Positions 57,441-64,000 of a stretch of DNA of 64,000 nt are shown here, one piece after another. This DNA comes from Alentia gelatinosa (taxonomy: Eukaryota; Annelida; Polychaeta; Phyllodocida; Polynoidae). The translations under genes were made by a program, and so were the position numbers. The stretch lies in contig OX465580.1 of the NCBI GenBank assembly GCA_950022655.1, positions 96,986,797 to 97,050,796 on the forward strand, in the 5' to 3' direction. The stretch's first letter is position 1; every line of letters begins with the position of its first letter. The notes beneath the pieces are model-generated. The model was given only the letters and a program-made list of their open reading frames with translations. It was not told the origin of the DNA and did no database searches.

Positions 57441-60145
57441 AGGGTGCAAGTGGGTTACATATAAGGATCCATACACTGTATGTCACCCCAACCTTTCCAT
57501 TACTATTCATCTATAATTGCACGCTCATCTATAAATGATGAACATACCATTTGCTCCTAGTTATCAGTTCCACAGGGAAACCATATTATTCCCTGCTAGC
57601 GGCATAGACTGCAGTCCTGCAAAAATGTGTGGAATATTGTTGAACCACGACAAACTAATGAGAATTAATAGCCTATTGCCAGTCTCTAAAATAGACATTA
57701 ATCCTGGAGCAAGATAAAGAGCCAACTTGCCCTGCCTCGTTAATATCAGTGAGAAGTATTGATTCTGGTTTATCTAAATTGCCTCGCGTAAATCCATTTG
57801 AAATCTTTAGACACGCTTAACAAAGGCAAGTCTATTAATTACTGCGGCGGCCATTTCCTAGGAGGAATCTCACTAACATCAGTATTTTTAAACACGTATT
57901 TAAGCTTCCGCCTTCAGGTTGCAGTATATGAGTTTGCCATACTTCTCGCTGTGTTTTAATGTCATTAATGGTTTATTGACCTATACCTCCGCAGCTGAAT
58001 CCAATACCACTAGGTTCTTTTTAGATTTTAACATTATACGTTCGAGCAGGTTCTTCTTTAATTTCATGCAGCTCATCTGTTGTGCCGTTTATTAATTCAG
58101 TAGCTTTAGGCAGGATCCATAAATTGCCTTTCCCTGTGTTCGAGTCGAGGGTTTAGTTTGTCCATATAACAACCCATGTTGCGGTATTCATCGTCAATTT
58201 GAATTTCTGTATTATTATAGATGACACTTCCCAATATGAAATGGACATTTCATATAGTACAAAGATCTGTTAGTCTTAATTCTGATTTGATTGATATGAA
58301 TCATCTTGTTCAATACTTAAGACTAAATTCCGTTTACATAAATTCCGTTTACATGAATTATGTTTCTCTTCGGACTAGCGCTAAAGCAGCACCCCTCCTT
58401 TCATGAGGGCCCGAATGGTTATCGGCGTTGGATTTAGCCAAAGGGAATCAGACATTGAGGGAAAGAGAAAGAAAAGAAAAATTCATAAATAGGCCACAGG
58501 AATGGTCATATTGGGTTGATTAAATGAGCCGCCATATGCATTTTGTCAGTTTTAAAATTGCCATGCCTCTCCTTGTAATGACTGTGTACTTTGAGTATAG
58601 CTAAGCTGTACTTGAGCAGAACATGATGAATGTGCCTTTTTTTTTAAAAGAGGTTTATTGACAGAAGGTTCATACATTTGATATACGATTTTCAACCTGG
58701 CCGTCCAGGAGAGGATAACATACAGATACAGATTGACGTACAGAGGAGAGCAGGTCAATGCAACATGGAGAGCTTTGATGTTTAACTCTGGGTAGCAGAA
58801 AGGTCCGCGTTGTACTCCTCTGTGAGATTATGACCTCTATCACGGAGGGTCTCTCGCGTAGCGGTGAATATACTTTATAAATTAGTTATATGTAAGAGAT
58901 ATAAAGTAAATAAACACTTACAGTTACATAAATACAGTACAGGATATATACGTACATACATTCATACATGCATTGAGCAGCAGAGCTAGTCAGGTATGCT
59001 CACACATTATCTTTTGAGAGAGTCACAGAGAGCGACTTCAGTCCCATCAGGACGGACCAGTCAAACCAGTTGACCATAGAGGTAATCTAGTCTTATCTTT
59101 CTGATTTTATTCTTAAACTTACAAGTTTCGGTTGGCTATGCTTTGTATTTCCAGAGGGAGACAGTTTCATATTCTCATCCCTTGGTACGAAAACTGCTTT
59201 GTACCAGTTTGGCAATAGGACTGCTTTGTGGTGTTTCTATTTTACCCGATGTTAGTCAGGGTGTGATAGCTCGCCTGCTCGGCCTCTTCCAACTGTGCAG
59301 ATCGAGCTGCTTATGACGTGAATTCACCAAGTAACTCCCGAAGGAGTGTGACTAAGGTGTTAATATGTCCGTAGGAGTTACACGAGACCAGCACATTTCA
59401 GCCGAGGAGTAGAGGGAGTGGCATTAAATTGTGCTAAAAAAGCATCATCCTCTAAATGCACTATAAACAAATGAATTACCACAACTTACTGTTTAAAACC
59501 TTGTAATTAGTTAAGCAGTATCTTAGTTCTTAATCGCTTGCCTCGTATCAAGATGATTCTGTTGTTACTGACAGCACCCCTCAGTCCATAGAATACTTTC
59601 CTCCATTATTTCCCAATGGACCTCTCCTCTTAAGCATCCACTCTCATTACACATTTATCCCAGTCATTTGTCTCTACACACTACTGTCGAGTGGCATAAA
59701 CAAGTTTTATTGCGACCAGTCAGACTGAAGCCAGGAGACACTATCCCGGGCGGAACGATGCCTCTGGGCAATCCGAAAGACGGGGCGAAAAATCTCTTCA
59801 GGTATCCTATGACGAGGAAGAAAAAACACTCCTCCATTCCAATGGAGGGGAGGCAGTCTTACTTCAGGTATTTCATTACATAATACTCTATAACATGACA
59901 TATGTTTTGGATCATGACTATATAATCCACCTATTGTTATGAATTATAAATTGAATATAAATTAAAAATCATTGATCCAGGAGGCACATCAAGTGTTTTC
60001 ACTAGACCAATAAGCCCCCCCCCCCCTCCACACACACAGATGTACTGAGGGTGTATGCGACACCTGCTCTGCCCTGACCCATACCCCCTCCATTGCACCC
60101 CCTCAATTTTGTTTGTTAAAGCCCCCTCCACAAGGATATAATATA

Positions 60146-60202
<57 letters not shown>

Positions 60203-60320
60203 TCTCTTGCTTGTTATTAATATAAAGATGACAATAACATAATGACAATAGTATTAGATATATGATAATAGATATATATATATAATATAGTATTATAATA
60301 TGACATAGAAGAAGACTGTG
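57441..60320. other. Intergenic with TA microsatellite
   Basis: No recognised gene. It includes a small duplication AAATTCCGTTTACAT (about 58325-58353) and a (TA)n tract at 60136-60199. Short open frames carry no known motif. Confidence 0.6.
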
Positions 60321-60378
60321 GGTTTGGGCGTTCGATATATATTTATTATAGACACCAAACTGCCAAAACGCCCAAACC
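60321..60378. repeat. Stem-loop after the recombinase of copy 4
   Basis: GGTTTGGGCGTT (60321-60332) pairs with AACGCCCAAACC (60367-60378) across about 34 bp. It lies just beyond the 3' end of the recombinase frame and may be part of the element's terminal structure. Confidence 0.5.
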
Positions 60379-60393
60379 AAAGAAGAGAAACAG

Positions 60394-61344
60394 TCAAAGA
60401 AAAACTAAGCTAACAATTTGTTTGTCTAAGTTAATCTTAGACTCTATACTACGATTTAAGTATAAAAGAACACATAAACTTTTCCAATCTCCCCTATTTT
60501 TTACATCTGTTAGGGAAAAACCGGCCTCAAACATTGCGGTAGCCCCTCCTCTACGTAGGGAATGGGTAGTGATAGAAGGAATAGCTAACCGCTTACAAAC
60601 CAATTTTGATTTAGATAAAAGCCAGTTATAAGGACCTCTAACCAAAATAGGGCCCTTATAGTAAGAAATCAATTGAGTTGATAAGTTAGGATAACTTGTC
60701 CGGGCCAATAACAATGATATGTAATGATAAACACAAAAAGGAGAACCCAGAATTTTAGAAAAAGGTATAGACAGAATCTTGTCGTTATACTGAATGGTTT
60801 TGGACCTGGTTATACAGATAATGATATAATCTGAGTAAATTTTTACATCAGATAACTTTATACAATATTCTATTTCTACAAGGTTGGATTTTCTTAATAA
60901 TAAACCCCTGAAACATAAAATCAGGGCTACTCAGAAAGTTAAATATTCATGAATAGTTAAATCCAATGAATCAAAAATCCTCCTCATCTCGTAGACTGAT
61001 AGAGGTTTCGATTGAATAATTTGATTACCAATAGAACGTTTGACACCTAATAACAAACGTTTTATACCATGTGTATCAGGAAAAATATAACCATGAATTT
61101 CATGGAGTGTCTTAACGGCAGCTAAATAGTTTGATATGGATACAAATTTGAAATTATCTGCGATAAAAGTTATATATAACAATATAGCATTCTCTGAGCT
61201 GGGTAATGGAATCAAACCAAAATCATTACAAAACTTGAAAAAGTGATTCCATTGACACCTGCGGGTTCGTGTGGAATTTGAAGAAAGCCATGCTTCTTGG
61301 TAGGTGGTCATTTTGGTTGACAATTCAGCAACTGTAAACAACAA
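60394..61344 (-). pseudogene. Tyrosine recombinase of copy 4, one stop
   Basis: YR of a second DIRS-order lineage. The frame starts at about 61344. The core-binding part includes QWNHFFKFCNDFG and SISNYLAAVKTLHEI. One TGA at 60931-60933 (after HEYLTF) interrupts an otherwise continuous frame. Beyond it are the first Arg (CFRGLLLRKSN), the box THSLRRGGATAMFEAG with H-x-x-R, RGDWKS and a Tyr in LLYLNRS. It ends at 60394. The sequence is far from copies 1-3, where the same box reads HSLRKAAATQAI. It overlaps the RNase H frame by about 37 bp. Confidence 0.82.
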
Positions 61345-61567
61345 AACCCGTCAATGAATACCAAAGGAATGTCACACTTCCGGTTTGGACTGAAAAAACG
61401 AGACAAAAAATCCGGAACTATATTATCGTTAGTCCCAATGTGGGAAGATACAACATGAAAATTATAAACAAAGGAGATCCAGAAAAGTTTGCGGATCCAT
61501 CGCATAGTAGCATGAGATTTGCTGCGTCCCGTGTTAATCGCGGTCACCACTTGGGTATTATCTGATA
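61308..61567 (-). pseudogene. RNase H, 3' half (copy 4)
   Basis: Carries ISDNTQVVTAINTG (the catalytic Asp of the third motif), then WIRKLFWISF, and finally SSHIGTNDNIVPDFLSRFF with the last Asp. It ends at 61308, inside the recombinase start. The 5' half lies beyond the insertion at 61.57-62.87 kb. Confidence 0.8.
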
Positions 61568-62872
61568 TATTATTACATACCTATAGCCGAACGTCAGTGA
61601 AATACTACCCGCACACGGGGGTGTAGTATATCGCGACTACGGCCCACTATGGTGCGCTTTGTCGTACTGCACGATTCTACCGTGCATCGAGCCTAGACTC
61701 TGCTATTCGATAAACATATGTAATCAACGTCATCGCGACCAAAACAACATGGCGAACGTCGTCGAATCGCGACTTTAAACTCGCGATACACGCCCCCTCG
61801 TAGCAACTACAAGTGCGTACTGACCAAATATCGAGGCAGCCAACAAGTGGCGTGCACGTACAACAGTTTAAATTGATCAAATATTCGAAATTCATCGATA
61901 GTTACAACAACCCATTTGACTTGGTCCGCGACGGGCGACGCACAGACAAGTTTATGCTGGTTCCCGGGCGATACTCCTACCTTTCTCCAATCGCATTCTC
62001 TGTTAACTGCACGCTTACCGAATAGCAACCAAACATCCGTTCGGCGAGTGACGGTATTATCGCCGACTCGCCGCTACTCCGCGTTGTCAACGTCATAATT
62101 ACGTTGGCTACCAGGGCTTAGGTTCTATCAAACTTTGTTGTCAGAACGGAACGCGCAACGGGGCTTCCTGTAGGAATTAAGCGATGAAATTTTAACACGA
62201 GTAAGGGATACAAAAAACTATAATCGTTCCAAATATGAAGAAGATCGGACGTAGCGTTCTGAAAATAACAGCGTTTCAATTTCGTCATAGCAAATGTCTG
62301 CTCTGGTGGCCATTGCACCCTCCGACCTCCCGTGCGCAGTGAAGGTCGAGGTCACTGCATAAATTAGGGTCACGTGAGCATAGGGCTACACTGGCCACCA
62401 GAGCAGAGATTGCTATGACGAAATTCAAACGCTGATAACTTCATAACGGTGCGGGCGTTTTTCTTCATATTTGGTACGATTATAGGTTATATGTATACCT
62501 TACTCATGTTAGAATTTCATTGCTTAATTCTAACGGAAAGTGAAGTTGCGCATTCGGTACGACATGTCCAGAGTGGTCTTAGAGATACAACACTTATGGC
62601 CCCTGTTTCCGCTCCATTGGCCACCGACTGTCGTGACTATAGCACACCTTTTAGCTCCCTAAGTGTTGTATCTTCACTAAGTGAATGATCAAATTAAGGT
62701 ATGTAATAATAAGAAAACGCCCTGACTGTGGCCAGAACTACGTCTTAGTTCTTGGTCACCTATCGCCGATGTTCGCCCCTCCGCCTGCGGCGTCGGGGCG
62801 AACGTCGGCGATAGCTGACCTCAAACTAAGACGTAGTTCGGCCCGGTAAGGGCGTTTTCTCTTAATACGTAT
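61568..62872 (-). mobile_element. Hairpin-tipped non-autonomous element, copy b, nested in copy 4
   Basis: About 1.3 kb interrupts the RNase H code between WSGRKI and ISDNTQ. ATTATTACATACCT (61568-61581) is matched by its inverse AGGTATGTAATAAT at 62698-62711. A hairpin with long arms then fills 62712-62862. The interior contains an inverted pair of about 165 bp (62150-62315 and 62380-62560) sharing blocks with copy a at 49 kb. The layout, hairpin next to an inverted-repeat-bounded body, is the same in both copies. No protein is encoded. Confidence 0.6.
62582..62673. repeat. Small inverted-repeat unit inside the nested element
   Basis: AGATACAACACTTA is matched by TAAGTGTTGTATCT, 14 perfect bases, enclosing about 64 bp. 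It may be a further nested MITE. Confidence 0.55.
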
Positions 62873-63190
62873 TTTTCTACCAGACCAAAGGTGGCCCCAG
62901 CGATATACTGCACACAAAACTGGCCGAACCTCACGTACATTGATGTCCATGGAGTCATTGTACTCCGTTGGTGGTAAACAAAAATGGTGACTAGAAAAAA
63001 ATTCCGGAAAAACAAGCGATTGGTCCCATGTGCCTTTGAGCCAATCTCCGGAAAAAACGGCACCAAAACCAGACATTGATGAATCTGTAGAAAAGGACAA
63101 TTCCTCTTTTGGAATTATAGTTGTTTTACCATTGAATATAACACATAAATTTTTCCACCAGGAAAGATCGTCCTTTACCCAATTGGGCAA
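62866..63190 (-). pseudogene. RNase H, 5' half (copy 4)
   Basis: Begins with PNWVKDDLSWWKN (the RT thumb-to-RNase H link), then FSTDSSMSGFGAVF with the first catalytic Asp, and INVREVRPVLCAVYRWG with the Glu. It is broken off near WSGRKI at the insertion. The frame differs from the RT just upstream, with a shift near 63180. Confidence 0.8.
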
Positions 63191-64000
63191 TTTTTGGTTA
63201 CCTGTTTTTTCCCGTATTTGTCTAGAAAATTTATAAGGCGGCGTGAAAATATGCGGCCACCCCTAACAACAGTACTGCAGTGGGCTAAGACCCCACAAAG
63301 AATTTCCATTTCTTTAAAAGACGCTTTAGTCTTCTTGCAGAATTCATTCACCAATTTTTTCAACTTTTCTAACTTATTTACAGGTAAAGATAAAGTCATT
63401 GAGAGGCTACTAATAGTGATCCCCAAATAGAAAATTTCCTGGTTAGGAGAAAAAACATTTTTCCAGGAAATCCCAAAACAGAGAGAACAGATCAAATCGA
63501 TAAGCGCTAAAAGAGCGTTATTGCATTCAGCTTGATTTTGACCTATGACTAAAAAATCGTCTAAGTAACCATAGACACGAGAAAAACCTTTTTTCCTCAT
63601 GCAACGCACAATAAATTCTGTTATCTGGGTAAAAATAAAGGGAGCACATTTTAATCTGAAAACAAACTGAGCCATTCACCTCCCAGCGAAAACCTTGGTA
63701 AGTGCGATGCATGGGAAAACAGGGATGGAACGATAAGCGTCTTTAATGTCGACGATTGCAAAAAAACAATTTTCTGTGATATTGTTTGTAACTTCATCTA
63801 ATTTTAAATATGAAAATTCGGAACAAGTACTATCCATGAAATTATTGATACTATTTTCTAACGGTCTTTTACAATCGGTAATAGGTCTTAAAGATCCTGT
63901 TTCTTTTTTCGTCACTGCTCTTATTGCGTGGATACATTTAGGTTGATCGCTAACGATCGTGACTTTACCCTCTTGTAATTCTTTTTGAATAATGATATCC
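63175..64000 (-). pseudogene. Reverse transcriptase of copy 4, partial at window end
   Basis: Continues past 64000. In order: VSDQPKCIHAIRAVTKK, RPITDCKRPLENSIN, FFAIVDIKDAYRSIP (motif A with Asp), a TGA at 63676-63678 inside a short out-of-frame stretch (about 63712-63690, where FRWEVNG reads in another frame), CAPFIFTQ (motif B region), YGYLDD at 63557-63574, YLGITIS and KEMEILCGVLAHCS. This is DIRS-order RT, clearly distinct from copies 1-3. The paired shifts leave most of the frame readable. Confidence 0.85.

Noticed and set aside
59668..59883. 71-codon plus-strand frame
   Set aside because: No recognised motif, no splice or polyA context.

Overview
The window is eukaryotic, most likely from a marine invertebrate animal. 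It is AT-rich and gene-poor, with long intergenic stretches, microsatellites and layered retrotransposons. It carries DIRS-order retrotransposons that encode a tyrosine recombinase, a Ty3/Gypsy LTR element, non-LTR RT tails, foldback repeats, and two or three possible host exons. No bacterial operon or rRNA gene is visible. I cannot name the species.

Layout. 1-3047 (+): 3' part of a DIRS/Ngaro-type element (copy 1), with RT-RNase H open from the window edge and a frameshifted tyrosine recombinase (YR). 3048-13650: mostly empty. 13654-13788: GC-rich inverted repeat. 14134-14393 (-): likely NADAR-domain exon. About 15417-15682 (+): possible terminal exon with polyA signal. 16023-21268 (+): Ngaro-type element copy 2, with full split direct repeats (A1 - ORFs - B1 - A2 - B2) and an open RT-RNase H and YR. 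23489-35716 (-): complete 12.2-kb Gypsy element with two LTRs, an ATGG target duplication, a PBS matching tRNA-His, gag, pol and an unusual third reading frame of about 1,000 codons. 36-51 kb: low-density DNA with two non-LTR RT tails, a TTATCCTACCCC repeat family, foldbacks, and one copy of a hairpin-tipped element (49.05-50.06 kb). 51481-55884 (-): Ngaro copy 3, a deletion derivative with the same repeat layout. 60394-64000 (-): a second, distinct YR retrotransposon lineage (copy 4), split in its RNase H domain by a second copy of the hairpin-tipped element and cut by the window end.

How the parts relate. In the YR elements a gag-like protein with a Cys/His cluster packages RNA, RT-RNase H makes cDNA, and the recombinase integrates it; the split direct repeats regenerate full termini from a circular intermediate. 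In the Gypsy element, tRNA primes at the PBS, the polypurine tract primes plus strand, and integrase leaves the 4-bp duplication. Most copies carry stops, frameshifts or deletions. Copy 2 keeps intact RT-RNase H and YR frames but a broken gag.

The least explained items are the hairpin-tipped family at 49 and 62 kb (conserved loop and spacers but different stem sequences) and the zinc-finger third ORF of the Gypsy element.
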